Shown one piece after another: positions 37,719 to 47,148 of a DNA stretch of 64,000 nt (positions within the stretch are counted from its first letter, which is position 1; every line of letters starts with the position of its first letter). Location of the stretch: the NCBI GenBank assembly GCA_017484005.1, contig JAFUTY010000019.1, positions 1 to 64,000 of the forward strand, in the 5' to 3' direction. The DNA comes from Selenomonadaceae bacterium (GTDB lineage Bacteria > Bacillota > Negativicutes > Selenomonadales > Selenomonadaceae). A program made the translations under genes and the position numbers. The notes under the pieces were generated by a model. The model made no database searches. It was not told the DNA's origin and was given only the letters and a program-made list of their open reading frames with translations.

Positions 37719-39020
37719 CTAAATCGATTTAAACGCAGTGTCGAGTGCTTCAATCAGATCGTCAACATGCTCGATTCCAATTGACAGGCGAATTGTCGAC
37801 GGAGTAATTCCTGAGCCGAGCAATTCCTCTTCAGTCATTTGAGAATGAGTTGTGCTCGCTGGATGAATCACGAGCGATTTGACATCTGCGACGTTTGCGA
37901 GCAATGAGAAAATCTCGAGATGATCGATGAATTTCATTGCAGTTTTTGCGTCGCCTTTGATTTCGAACGTGAAAATCGATATGCCGCCGTTCGGAAAATA
38001 TTTTTGATAGAGTTTGTGATCTGGATGATCTTTGAGCGATGGATGATTGACTTTCGCGACTTTGGGATGTTTCGAGAGATAATCGACAATTTTTAATGAA
38101 TTTTCGATGTGACGCTCGACTCGAAGTGAAAGAGTCTCGACTCCCTGCAAAAGTAGAAATGCATTGAATGGAGAAATCGATGCGCCAGTGTCTCGAAGTA
38201 ATGTTGCGCGAATGAATGTGACGAATGCCGCAGATCCCAAGGCTTTGTAGAAACTGACTCCGTGATAGCTTGCATTCGGTTCAACAAGCCATGGAAATTT
38301 TCCCGAATCTTCCCAATCGAATTTTCCACTTTCGACGATGATTCCGCCGAGAGTCGTTCCATGCCCGCCGATAAATTTTGTCGCGGAATGAACGACGATA
38401 TCTGCGCCATGTTCAATCGGGCGGACTTGATATGGAGTTGCGAAAGTGTTATCGATGACCAGCGGAATCTTGTGATCGTGAGCAATTTTTGCGACTGCAT
38501 CGATATCGATCAAATTTGCATTTGGATTTCCAACTGTCTCGATGAAGATGAATTTTGTTTTAGGCTGAATCGCTTTTTCAAAAACATCGACGCCTTTGGT
38601 TGGATCAACAAAAGTTGTAGTGATTCCATAATCCGGAAGTGTGTGCTCGAAAAGATTGAACGTGCCGCCGTAGATTGTAGTTGCTGCAACGATGTGTTCA
38701 CCTGCTCGAGCCAATGCCAGCGCGGTGTAAGTGATTGCTGCTGCACCGGATGCTGTTGCAAGTGCTGCAGATCCTCCCTCCAACGCTGCGATTCTTTTTT
38801 CCAGAACGTCCTCCGTGGGGTTGGTCAGACGTCCATAAATGTTTCCAGCCGCCTTCAAACCAAATCGATCTGCGGCGTCTTGAGAATCATGGAACACGTA
38901 GGAAGTCGTTTGATAAATCGGGACTGCACGGCTATCAGTCACAGGATCTGCCTGCTCTTGCCCAACATGCAATTGAAGTGTCTCGAATTTGTACGCCTTC
39001 CCAGATTTTGGATTTGCCAT
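37719..39020 (-). CDS. metY: O-acetylhomoserine sulfhydrylase
   Basis: PLP enzyme of 433 residues that makes homocysteine from O-acetylhomoserine and sulfide for methionine synthesis. It has [17 protein letters not shown] at the N-terminus, the PLP-binding Lys in [16 protein letters not shown] near residue 210, and [18 protein letters not shown] near the end. I chose ATG 39020 with GGGGAGGAA upstream. It ends in TAG at its natural terminus; read-through would add six codons to a TAA. No SAM riboswitch fits in the short leader. Confidence 0.92.
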   Translation of the reverse strand: MANPKSGKAYKFETLQLHVGQEQADPVTDSRAVPIYQTTSYVFHDSQDAADRFGLKAAGNIYGRLTNPTEDVLEKRIAALEGGSAALATASGAAAITYTALALARAGEHIVAATTIYGGTFNLFEHTLPDYGITTTFVDPTKGVDVFEKAIQPKTKFIFIETVGNPNANLIDIDAVAKIAHDHKIPLVIDNTFATPYQVRPIEHGADIVVHSATKFIGGHGTTLGGIIVESGKFDWEDSGKFPWLVEPNASYHGVSFYKALGSAAFVTFIRATLLRDTGASISPFNAFLLLQGVETLSLRVERHIENSLKIVDYLSKHPKVAKVNHPSLKDHPDHKLYQKYFPNGGISIFTFEIKGDAKTAMKFIDHLEIFSLLANVADVKSLVIHPASTTHSQMTEEELLGSGITPSTIRLSIGIEHVDDLIEALDTAFKSI

Positions 39021-39071
39021 TGAGATTCCTCCCCACTTGATACCATTTGCCGAGTTAATTTCGACGGCAGA

Positions 39072-39100
39072 ATTTTCACACCGGATTAATTTTCTGTCAA
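39072..39100 (-). promoter_or_regulatory. Promoter of metY
   Basis: Minus-strand consensus TTGACA (39100-39095) and GAAAAT (39077-39072), 17 bp apart, about 50 bp before the ATG. Confidence 0.6.
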
Positions 39101-39140
39101 GAATTTTGATATCGAATACAAACATAAAAATCTTAAAATT

Positions 39141-42100
39141 TTAAAACAGATTGATCTGATCGCTCATTCCTAATCCCTCGAGAGTTCCATGCGATTTTAA
39201 AATCTCGATCATTGTTGAAGATGCTCCGCTTCGCTTTTTGAGATCCTCGATCGATGTGAATTCTCGTTCGGATCTAGCTTTAACAATTCCCCGCGATGCA
39301 ACTGTTCCCATTCCTTGCAGCGCGACAAATGGCGGCAGTAATGAATTCGTCCTTTCGATGATCTGAAATCTTTCCGCATCAGATTTGTAGAGATCGATCC
39401 GCTCGATTTTGATTCCGCGGAGATACATTTCGAGAGCTAATTGAAAAACTGCCAATCGATCTTCATCTTTTGGATTTGTCTGTTTAGATTCGATTCGCCG
39501 AGAAATTTCATCGATCTCTTTTTGAATTCGATCTTTGCCTTCGACGATCAAATTTGCATCGAAAGTTTCCGCCCGAATTGAAAAATAAGCCGCGTAATAT
39601 GCAAGTGGATGATGAACTTTGCAATAAGCGATTCGAAACGCCATCATTACATAAGCAGTTGCATGCGCTCGAGGGAATAGATATTTGATTTTCTGACAAG
39701 CCTCGATATACCATTCGGGAATTTTTCCAACGCGTAATTTTTCAACAACATCCGGCTCGATTCCCTTGCCCTTGCGAACTCTTTCCATCGTTTTGAATGC
39801 AAGGAGCGGCTCAATTCCATTATGGATCAAATACATCATGATATCGTCGCGAGCTGAAATTGCATCTTTCAACGTGCAAATTTTCGAGCGAATCAGATCC
39901 TGCGCATTATTCAGCCAAACATCTGTCCCGTGAGAAAATCCAGAGATCCGCACCAGATCGCTGAAACAATTCGGCTGAGTATCATCGATCATTTGCCTGG
40001 TGAATGGAGTTCTGAATTCTGGAATTCCAAACGTCCCGCTTCGAGTTCCAATCTGCTCTGGAGTCACTCCCAACGCTTTCGTCGATGAAAAGATTGACAG
40101 CGTCTCGGGATCATCGAATGGAATTGTTTTTGGATCGATGTGAGTCAAATCCTCGAGCATTTTGATAACTGTCGGATCGTCATGCCCCAATATATCGAGT
40201 TTGACGAGCCGCTCGCTGATTGAATGATAATCGAAATGTGTCGTGATTGTCTTCGATGTTTTATCATCTGCGGGATGCTGCAGCGGTGAGAAAAAATGAA
40301 TATCCATATCGCGCGGCACAACCATGATTCCCGCCGGATGCTGACCTGTCGTCTTCTTGACTCCCATGCAGCGTTTCGACATGAAATCGATGAATGCTCG
40401 ATGCTTTGGAATTTTTTTCTCCTCATAATATTTAATTACTAAGCCATATGAAGTTTTTGCCGCGACAGTTGTAATCGATCCCGCTCGATAAACGTTGTCC
40501 TTTCCGAACAAAACTTCAGTGTATTTATGTGCGCGGGATTGATATTCTCCGGAAAAATTCAAATCGATATCTGGAACTTTGTCGCCGTCGAATCCAAGGA
40601 ATACCGCGAATGGAATATCATGTCCATCCTTTTCCATTTTCGAACCGCAGTTTGGACAATTTTTATTCGGAAGATCATAACCGCAGCCGAAAGATCCATC
40701 AGTGACAAATTCGCTGTGCTTGCAATTGGGACATCTCCAGTGCGGCGGAAGAGGATTGACTTCAGTGATTCCTAACATCGTCGCAACAAAACTCGAGCCG
40801 ACTGATCCTCGCGAGCCGACGAGATATCCATCTGAATTCGATTTTTTCACGAGCCGCTGTGCAATGATATACAGCGATGAAAATCCATGATGAATTATCG
40901 GTTTCAATTCTTGATCGAGTCTCGCCAACACGATCTCCGGAAGATCTTCGCCATATAATTCCTTGGCGCGATTGTAAGATGTATCGCGAATTTCTTCATC
41001 TGCACCAGGCATCGCGGGAGCATAAAGCGCGTCAGGAATCGGCTGCAACTCCTCACACATTTCCGCGATTTTTCGAGGATTCGTGACGACTGCCTCGTAT
41101 GCTTCAATCAGTCCGAGATATTCAAACTCGTTGAGCATTTCTGACGTCGTTCGAAAATATATCGGCGGCTGATTGTCTGCATCGGTGAATCCCTGCCCCT
41201 TCATGATTATCGCGCGATAAATTTGATCCTCCGGATTCAAAAAATGCACATCACAAGTCGCGACAAGCGGTTTATCGAGTTCCTTCGCCAATTCCGCAAC
41301 TTTCAAATTGATTGCGATTAAATCCTCATCAGTTTTGATTTTTGGAAATTCTTCCGAGCGTTTCAAAAAATCATTGTTGTGAATCGGCTGAATCTCGAGA
41401 TAGTCATAAAAACTCGCGATCGATTTCAATTCCTCATGACTTTTCTCCGCAACAATCGCGCGAATCAATTCTCCAGCCTCGCACGCTGAACCGATTATCA
41501 ATCCCTCGCGATGCTCCTCGAGAATTTTTTTGGGAATTCGAGGACGTTTGTGAAAAAATCTCAAATGTGAAATCGAAATCAATTTATACAGATTCTGCAG
41601 ACCGATCTGATTTCGCGCAAGGATAATTATATGATTCGCGAATTTTTGATCGAGATCGCCCAAATATCCTTCCAATCCATAAATGATTTTTATCGATTTG
41701 CCTTCCTTCTTCAACTTCCGAGCAGTTTTCATCGCATCAGGAAAGGCTTGAATGACTCCGTGATCTGTTATCGCGACGGCAGGATGATTCCATCGCGCGG
41801 CAGTTTTTATCAATTGTTCAACGCGAACGACTGAATCCATCGCGCTCATTGTCGTGTGAGCATGAAGTTCGACTCGAGTTTCAGCTGCCAAATCCTCCCG
41901 CTCGATCGATACAGCTTTCTCGAATTTTGTCGCGAAGATCACATTCTCTTTCGCAAAATCATCGAATTTGACATCGCCATAGACTCTAACTCGAGATCCA
42001 GATTTCAATTCTGAAAGATCAATCGTCTCGCCCGATTTATAAAATTTTTTGATCGAGATTCCATTTGTCGAATCAGAAATCGAAAATTGAAGCAGCTGCT

Positions 42101-42566
42101 TTCCAGTTTTCAAATTTCGAACTTCAGGAGCAAATTTCTCCTCACCAACAAATCCCTCGACGACGATTTTTTTCTGACCGTCAGAAAGTGAATCGATCGT
42201 CGAGATTTTTTGTTCGGCTTTGGATTCAGTTTTCGATTCGATTTTAGGCGGATCGATTTTTGGAGTCTGAATCGGTGCAGAAATTTTTGGAGGTTCGGGA
42301 AAATTTTCGAGCGTTGTCGATGAATTCAAAAACTCACATTTGATTCTGCACTGCTGTCCCGTCAATTCGAATGCAGTTCGCTCGAGTTTTTCAGTTCCAT
42401 CGAAGTAATTCAAAATGAATGCTCCAAATTCGAGTTTCGATTCGAGGACGAGTTTTTGATCGTCAAGCCAGCGGCGTGCCATGCGAGTTGAAAATCGCCG
42501 AACACTTTCATTTGCGCTGAATGCCGCCGCAGTTATATCGTCCCAAGACTGCTCGATTGGATTCAT
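39141..42566 (-). CDS. polC: DNA polymerase III PolC without the proofreading exonuclease domain
   Basis: Replicative polymerase of 1141 residues, some 300 shorter than a standard PolC of about 1430. Order seen: N-terminal domain, OB fold (about 130-215), PHP domain from HAHTTMSAMDS (about 235), zinc module with CPNC pairs (about 640-670), catalytic DKVPDIDLNFSGEYQ (about 695), fingers and helix-hairpin-helix to the end. In standard PolC a DnaQ-like exonuclease is inserted within PHP; here the two PHP halves join directly (YGLEGYLG, DQKFAN, HIIILARNQIGL at about 296-322), and no DxE exonuclease motif is present. It ends GLGMSDQINLF as usual. Proofreading must come from another protein or be absent. 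Confidence 0.92.
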   Translation of the reverse strand: MNPIEQSWDDITAAAFSANESVRRFSTRMARRWLDDQKLVLESKLEFGAFILNYFDGTEKLERTAFELTGQQCRIKCEFLNSSTTLENFPEPPKISAPIQTPKIDPPKIESKTESKAEQKISTIDSLSDGQKKIVVEGFVGEEKFAPEVRNLKTGKQLLQFSISDSTNGISIKKFYKSGETIDLSELKSGSRVRVYGDVKFDDFAKENVIFATKFEKAVSIEREDLAAETRVELHAHTTMSAMDSVVRVEQLIKTAARWNHPAVAITDHGVIQAFPDAMKTARKLKKEGKSIKIIYGLEGYLGDLDQKFANHIIILARNQIGLQNLYKLISISHLRFFHKRPRIPKKILEEHREGLIIGSACEAGELIRAIVAEKSHEELKSIASFYDYLEIQPIHNNDFLKRSEEFPKIKTDEDLIAINLKVAELAKELDKPLVATCDVHFLNPEDQIYRAIIMKGQGFTDADNQPPIYFRTTSEMLNEFEYLGLIEAYEAVVTNPRKIAEMCEELQPIPDALYAPAMPGADEEIRDTSYNRAKELYGEDLPEIVLARLDQELKPIIHHGFSSLYIIAQRLVKKSNSDGYLVGSRGSVGSSFVATMLGITEVNPLPPHWRCPNCKHSEFVTDGSFGCGYDLPNKNCPNCGSKMEKDGHDIPFAVFLGFDGDKVPDIDLNFSGEYQSRAHKYTEVLFGKDNVYRAGSITTVAAKTSYGLVIKYYEEKKIPKHRAFIDFMSKRCMGVKKTTGQHPAGIMVVPRDMDIHFFSPLQHPADDKTSKTITTHFDYHSISERLVKLDILGHDDPTVIKMLEDLTHIDPKTIPFDDPETLSIFSSTKALGVTPEQIGTRSGTFGIPEFRTPFTRQMIDDTQPNCFSDLVRISGFSHGTDVWLNNAQDLIRSKICTLKDAISARDDIMMYLIHNGIEPLLAFKTMERVRKGKGIEPDVVEKLRVGKIPEWYIEACQKIKYLFPRAHATAYVMMAFRIAYCKVHHPLAYYAAYFSIRAETFDANLIVEGKDRIQKEIDEISRRIESKQTNPKDEDRLAVFQLALEMYLRGIKIERIDLYKSDAERFQIIERTNSLLPPFVALQGMGTVASRGIVKARSEREFTSIEDLKKRSGASSTMIEILKSHGTLEGLGMSDQINLF

Positions 42567-42615
42567 CAGATCACTTCTTTCGATAAACTTTCAGTTGAGA
42601 TTCAAAATCAAAAAC

Positions 42616-42643
42616 TTGAATTCGATTAATTCATTCCTATAAA
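42616..42643 (+). promoter_or_regulatory. Promoter of the two flavodoxin-type redox genes
   Basis: TTGAAT at 42616-42621 and TATAAA at 42638-42643, 16 bp apart, followed by GAAGGGGG and the ATG at 42668. Confidence 0.6.
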
Positions 42644-42667
42644 ATTTGAACGAAGGGGGCGAGATTT

Positions 42668-43429
42668 ATGTTGATATATTACTTCACCGCCACGGGAAAT
42701 TCTCTGTATGCGGCGAAATATCTACGCAGCGCGATATCGAATGTGCGGCTCGAATCGATTCCAAAAATGATTCGCGAGCAGAAATTTCAAGCAGATGATG
42801 AATCAATTGGATTTATTTTTCCACTGCATTATGGCGGATTGCCGATGCTCGTTGAGGAATTTGCGCGGAAGTTAGAGCTTTCAAATGCTCGATACATCTT
42901 TGCAATTGCGACTTGCGGAATTCCATTTTTAGGCGAGCCGTTCAATGAATTGGAAGAGATTCTCAATCGAAAATTGAATGCGAGCTGGTTTTTGAGACTT
43001 GTATCGAATTATCTGCCGTCGCGAGATACTGCCGCTGATTGGAGAATTCGATTTCGATATTGGTGGGCAGATAGACAGCTTCCGAAGATCGTCGAATCGA
43101 TTTCGAAAAATGAATCGCGATCGACTTGGGAATTTGGAAAAAATCTTTGTCGAAAAATGCATGAGGATTGGAAATCTCGAAAATCTGAACTCGATAAAAA
43201 TTTTATCTGTGATAGATCGCGATGCATTCGATGCGGGATGTGTGAGAAAATCTGTCCAGTTAGAAATGTTTCCAGACCGCATGGATTTCCGCAATGGAAT
43301 CATAATTGCGTCGAATGTCTCGGCTGTCTGCATATTTGTCCAAAGCAGGCGATCGATGTCGGTGAAATTACAAAGAATCGAAAACGCTATCGACATTGGA
43401 GAATCAAGCCGGAGGAACTTCTAAGATGA
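42668..43429 (+). CDS. EFR1-type flavodoxin-ferredoxin fusion
   Basis: Electron carrier of 253 residues: an N-terminal flavodoxin part (MLIYYFTATGNSLYAAKYL, FPLHYGGLPMLVE, IATCGIPFLG) and a C-terminal part with two [4Fe-4S] motifs, CIRCGMCEKICP and CVECLGCLHICP (about residues 190-235). Such fusions are common in anaerobic Firmicutes; the partner is unknown. Its TGA overlaps the next ATG. Confidence 0.85.
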   Translation: MLIYYFTATGNSLYAAKYLRSAISNVRLESIPKMIREQKFQADDESIGFIFPLHYGGLPMLVEEFARKLELSNARYIFAIATCGIPFLGEPFNELEEILNRKLNASWFLRLVSNYLPSRDTAADWRIRFRYWWADRQLPKIVESISKNESRSTWEFGKNLCRKMHEDWKSRKSELDKNFICDRSRCIRCGMCEKICPVRNVSRPHGFPQWNHNCVECLGCLHICPKQAIDVGEITKNRKRYRHWRIKPEELLR

Positions 43430-44439
43430 AAAAATCTCTCGATTTAATTTTGCTGGCGATATTTTTTCTCGAGCTCGGGAGTTTTTTCCTGCCGTCAATT
43501 CTGCATGAAATTCTCGGCGTTGGATTTCTGATTCTCGCCGCGATTCATCATCGAAAAAATCCTCGCGCACGATTTGTCGAAATACTCCTTGGAATTTGTA
43601 CAATCTCGCTCGCGATTTCTGGATTCGCGCTGATGAATTTGATCGATCTCGGAAATTTCAATTGGCGATCGATTCATCTTGGCTCATCGATTGCCGCGTT
43701 GATTCTGATTTTCATACATTGCATGACTAAGGCGCGTCGATATTTTCATGGAAAAATTTTTTATGCCGCGGGAGTTTTTGGATTCATTCTTGCAGCGGGC
43801 GGAATTTTTGGATTGCCATATCTTGACCGCTGGTTTCATGAAGTGAGAGTTGATCGATCGGAAATTGTCGCGGGATCGAAGATCGATTTTGGAAAAAATG
43901 TCGCGACGATATATTTCAGCCGCGTTGGAAATACAGATTTCCCACCGGATGTCGATGCAGTTTCCGGCGCGTCAATAATGCGTGACGGAAATGATCTGAT
44001 TGGAAATTCCGAAATGCTTGCGATGATGATTCACGATGCAGTCGGCGGAGAAATTTTTGAGATTCGCACATTGGAAAAATATCCTGCCGATTATTCCGCG
44101 ACAACTCAAATTGCTCAAGAAGAATTCCGAACAAAAAAAATTCCCCAGCTCGAGCCGATCGAATTGGGAAATTGCGATTTAATTTTCATTGTCTATCCAT
44201 TATGGTGGAATTCTCTGCCGATGCCTGTTGAAAGTTTTCTATCGCAGCAGAATCTCGAGGGCAAAATGATCGTCCCGATTGTCACTCACGGCGGCGGTGG
44301 AATTGGAAATTCGATCGAGGATCTGAAACGAGTCACTCAAGCAAAAATCATGAATTCGCTCGATGTTTACAGCAGTGATATCCCGTCATCGCGCGAAGTG
44401 ATTTCTGATTTTTTGACTCGAATTCGAAGTGAGATTTGA
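43426..44439 (+). CDS. Membrane protein with C-terminal flavodoxin domain
   Basis: Protein of 337 residues. The first 135 or so form four or five membrane helices with conserved-looking histidines (LHEILG, AIHHRK, SIHLGSS, FIHCMT) that suggest a DUF4405-like haem-binding bundle. The rest is a flavodoxin domain with VATIYFSRVGNTD, VDAVSGASIM, VYPLWWNSLPMPVE and VTHGGGGIG. It may carry electrons across the inner membrane. I chose ATG 43426, with GGAGGAA upstream, overlapping the previous gene by 4 nt. Its last 73 bp overlap a convergent ABC-permease remnant. Confidence 0.78.
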   Translation: MKKSLDLILLAIFFLELGSFFLPSILHEILGVGFLILAAIHHRKNPRARFVEILLGICTISLAISGFALMNLIDLGNFNWRSIHLGSSIAALILIFIHCMTKARRYFHGKIFYAAGVFGFILAAGGIFGLPYLDRWFHEVRVDRSEIVAGSKIDFGKNVATIYFSRVGNTDFPPDVDAVSGASIMRDGNDLIGNSEMLAMMIHDAVGGEIFEIRTLEKYPADYSATTQIAQEEFRTKKIPQLEPIELGNCDLIFIVYPLWWNSLPMPVESFLSQQNLEGKMIVPIVTHGGGGIGNSIEDLKRVTQAKIMNSLDVYSSDIPSSREVISDFLTRIRSEI

Positions 44440-45090
44440 TTTCCGATCAAAAAAATCGCTGACATTATTGTGAGTATCGAAACATTTTCGAAAAAATTCG
44501 GTGAATCTCCAATCAAAAACAGATCGCGCATGTCATTTGAAAAATATGTTAGTGGAAAAAATTTTGCGAGAATCTGCATTGAGCTCGGCATCGATTCGAT
44601 TGGAAATGTATATCCTGATAGAATGAATGCAGGCACTGGATACAGAATTGACGCGCGGATAAAATCGATTTCAGTTTTGAAAAGCGCCGCGAATAGACTT
44701 CCGAACGATAGAACGCTCAATGAAAAAATTCCGCCGAGAATCATGACTTGAATCATAGACGCTCGAAGTTCAACCTCCGCGAAATTTTCGATCGCAAAAA
44801 TGATAATCGCGAATGACAACATCGATAGAATCCAATAGAAAAATATCTTTTCGAATATTGATCCTTCGAGCATAATCAACAATTTCGAAAGCATCACTGT
44901 CGGAAAAATTTTGAATGATCTCTCGACTCAACTTTGATTGATCTTCGTCAAAAATAACGGTTGGAATTTTTTGAACGATGTTCGGCTGATACAGCATTCC
45001 AAATAAAAATAGATATACAATTGACGCACCGAAGATAAAAATCAATCGCCGCGGATCTTTTAAACAGTTTCGAAATTCTCGCGCGAACAT
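44367..45090 (-). pseudogene. ABC-2 type permease with an internal out-of-frame deletion
   Basis: From ATG 45090 (GGAGGAG upstream) it encodes FAREFRNCLKDPRRLIFIF, the first membrane segment and KIPTVIFDEDQSKLSRE. After NFSDSDAFEIVDYA the frame is lost, and the C-terminal permease half (IFEKIFFYWILSMLSF, then FILSGYTFPIESMPSSMQ) is open in the +1 frame from about 44895. Against the neighbouring permease about 140 codons between these parts are gone. The gene cannot make a working permease. Confidence 0.8.
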
Positions 45091-46010
45091 TGAACTCTCC
45101 TCCAAAGAACGAGAATCGAAATTGCAAGTGGAATCGAGCCGCCCAAAATCATCGATGAAATTTCTGGCGATGATCCCATCAACATCGCATCGCGAATCGA
45201 TTCGCCGGCGTAAGTCATCGGAAGAATCGTTGAAAAAATCGCGCCGAATGAATTCATGTCGAATCGCGGGAATGATAATCCACTGAAAAGCAATCCTGGC
45301 ATGATGTAAATCATTGGAGCTTGAAGACACATCTCGCGCTGTGGACTTAGAATCGAAAACAGACTCAATACTCCCATAACGAAATATAAAAATCCTCCAC
45401 CGATTTTTGCGATATCGATCCAGCTTCCATGCATTGGAATTGCGAAAAGTTTTGTCGAAATCCAAATCGCGATCATGAATCCAGTCAGTGAAAAAATCCA
45501 ATATGGTAAAATTTTCCATGGAAGATCTCGAATTCTTCCATTAGATCTGGATTCGTCGAAGAAAAATGCTGCAAATGAAATCATCAATCCAATTTGCGCG
45601 CCGTTGAGAATCAATCCGGACAGCATGAAACTCGAATAACCGTTCGCTGGATTTCCCAAAATTCTCGTGCCGAGTTGAATTTGAGATTTTCCGAGCATCG
45701 CTGAAAATGTTCGAGTGATTTCTTGAGACGATGAAATCGCGGGATTCGAAAACATGTTATTCGCTGAATTCACGACGATTAAAACTTCAGAGCCGATTCC
45801 CTGTCTGATATCACGCGAAAAATGTTTCGGAATTTCAATCGCAATTTTCACTCGACCAGAATTAATTGAATCACGCAAATCTTCTTCCGTCGAAAATTCT
45901 TCAATGACATCGAATCGCTCGGAATCATCAAACATTCGCGCCAAATTTCGACTGAGTTTCGATTGATCTTGATCGAGAATCGCCGTTGGAATCTCATTGA
46001 CAACATTTTT
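45060..46010 (-). pseudogene. ABC-2 type permease cut off at the N-terminus
   Basis: Efflux permease of the YhhJ-like group. The frame is open from about 46005 with NVVNEIPTAILDQDQSKLSR through the extracytoplasmic loop and five membrane segments to FPLTYAG-like ILPMTYAGESIRDAMLMGS and the TAA at 45060. The first 35 or so residues, including start codon and first membrane segment (MFAREF-KDPRR in the neighbour), are replaced by an IS605-type element. Overlaps the next permease by 31 nt. Confidence 0.82.
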
Positions 46011-46019
46011 AGAACATGT

Positions 46020-46315
46020 AAAATCAACTCATAAAAATTTTTGAGGAAAGGAGGATATCTTCGTAAGCCGAAATGTACCAGAGTCGCAAGACAGTAGGCT
46101 TATGTGAGAATAGGTTGGTACAGCGACCTCATCTACGTAAAATCGGGTTGTGCAAAATCAGCAAGCAGATCTGTACAAGGAAAGGGATCGCCTTAAAGGA
46201 TTTTGTACCGTAGGAACTACGGGAAGTTAAGCCTGTGGAGACTCGGGATAGTCGTTTTGATGAATCCTGATCTAAGAAGCAGGAATCCCGCGACTTTTAG
46301 TCGTGGGAGGTTCAA
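46020..46315 (+). mobile_element. TnpB-less IS200/IS605-family element (PATE-like)
   Basis: A roughly 300-bp insert unlike the flanking sequence. Its right end has the subterminal palindrome typical of the family (TCCCGCGAC 46286-46294 with GTCGTGGGA 46300-46308) after AGAAGCAGGAA and before GGTTCAA. It has no room for a TnpA or TnpB gene. It interrupts an efflux operon: hlyD stops at its right edge and a permease fragment begins at its left, with the rest of hlyD and the ATPase gone. The left boundary is uncertain by about 20 bp. Confidence 0.7.
46061..46315 (+). ncRNA. Candidate omega/reRNA-like guide scaffold
   Basis: Two interleaved pairings form an H-type pseudoknot: TAAGCC 46064-46069 with GGCTTA 46097-46102, and TGTACCA 46074-46080 with TGGTACA 46116-46122. 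A further hairpin is CCGTA 46208-46212 with TACGG 46218-46222, and the right-end hairpin has a G-U pair that favours plus-strand RNA. TnpB elements encode such a scaffold at their 3' end, with the flank serving as guide; here the flank is the hlyD remnant. Confidence 0.5.
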
Positions 46316-46432
46316 TTCTTTCGCATCAGCTCTGCCCCATGTGACTTTTTCTTCGGAAGATTTTTCAGAATTGCAACCGAGATTCAAAATTGCGGCGGCT
46401 AACAAAATCGAAATCGCGATTGATCTTTTCAT
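46316..46432 (-). pseudogene. HlyD-family adaptor lipoprotein, N-terminal remnant
   Basis: From ATG 46432, overlapping the tetR stop, it encodes a lipoprotein signal peptide (MKRSIAISILLAAAILNLGC, lipobox Cys20) and EEKVTWGRADAKE, then runs into the IS605-type element. The N-terminal pattern and the operon point to a periplasmic adaptor of an ABC efflux pump. About 90% of the gene is missing. Confidence 0.7.
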
Positions 46433-46992
46433 GTCTGATCATCCTTAATAATTCCATGGAAAATGCAATGAAACGCGAATCGAATTTTCTCGCGACGCTC
46501 AGATTCCGATTCATTCGCGCGATAATGCAATCCAACCGCTCGCAGCAAATCGAATATCCATTCCGCGTCGAGATCCTCGCGAATAAATCCTCGAGCCTTT
46601 CCGAGTTTTATGTATTGGATCGATTTTTTTCGAGCCTCGGAATTTTTTTCAGAGATTGTCGATTCGATTCGTGGAAACTCTCGAAAAATTTCCGCGAAAT
46701 AAATCGGTGTGAGCTCAACATATGTTTCGACTAATTTTTCCAGTTTCGTGAAAAATTCTCCATCCTCTTCAAGAATCTGCATGAGCTTTGCATAAATTTT
46801 TTCGCAATGAAATTCCGCGATTTGTTCCATCAATTTTTCCTTCGAACCAATGATTCGATACAGAGTATTTTTCGCGAGCCCAGTTTCATCAGCGAGTTCA
46901 GTCATATTCCAACCGCGAAGCCCGCGTCTGTCGAGAATTGCGAGAGCCTTTTGAACCACATTTTGCTCGATGCTTTCATCACGATACTTCAT
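46429..46992 (-). CDS. TetR-family transcriptional regulator
   Basis: Repressor-type regulator of 187 residues with an N-terminal helix-turn-helix (ILDRRGLRGWNMTELADETG, then LAKNTLYRIIGSKEKL at about residues 40-55) and a helical ligand-binding part. It heads the efflux operon whose pump genes are now destroyed, so it may be an orphan or keep other targets. I chose ATG 46992 with GGAGGAATT upstream. Its TGA overlaps the hlyD ATG. Confidence 0.85.
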   Translation of the reverse strand: MKYRDESIEQNVVQKALAILDRRGLRGWNMTELADETGLAKNTLYRIIGSKEKLMEQIAEFHCEKIYAKLMQILEEDGEFFTKLEKLVETYVELTPIYFAEIFREFPRIESTISEKNSEARKKSIQYIKLGKARGFIREDLDAEWIFDLLRAVGLHYRANESESERREKIRFAFHCIFHGIIKDDQT

Positions 46993-47016
46993 CAAAATTC
47001 CTCCTTGAATTTAAAA

Positions 47017-47045
47017 CTTATACTATTCTAACCAATTTAGTACAA
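47017..47045 (-). promoter_or_regulatory. Promoter of the tetR efflux operon with possible operator
   Basis: Minus-strand TTGTAC (47045-47040) and TATAAG (47022-47017), 17 bp apart. ACTTATACT and AGTACAAAT form a loose inverted repeat across the promoter that could be the TetR-type operator. Confidence 0.6.
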
Positions 47046-47079
47046 ATTCTCAATCTGAACCGAACAAAGAATCTCGATG

Positions 47080-47108
47080 TTGATAAAATGATTTCCATGT
47101 CTTAGAAT
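47080..47108 (+). promoter_or_regulatory. Promoter of the asparagine-synthase-like gene
   Basis: TTGATA at 47080-47085 and TAGAAT at 47103-47108, exactly 17 bp apart, about 40 bp before the ATG. Confidence 0.65.
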
Positions 47109-47148
47109 TCACACATTGTTTGAACTTCATTCAGAAAGGACAAATCGC

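Noticed and set aside
46203..46448. Plus-strand open frame of 81 codons over the IS605-type element end
   Set aside because: It spans the structured right end and the antisense of hlyD; no protein-like sequence is seen.
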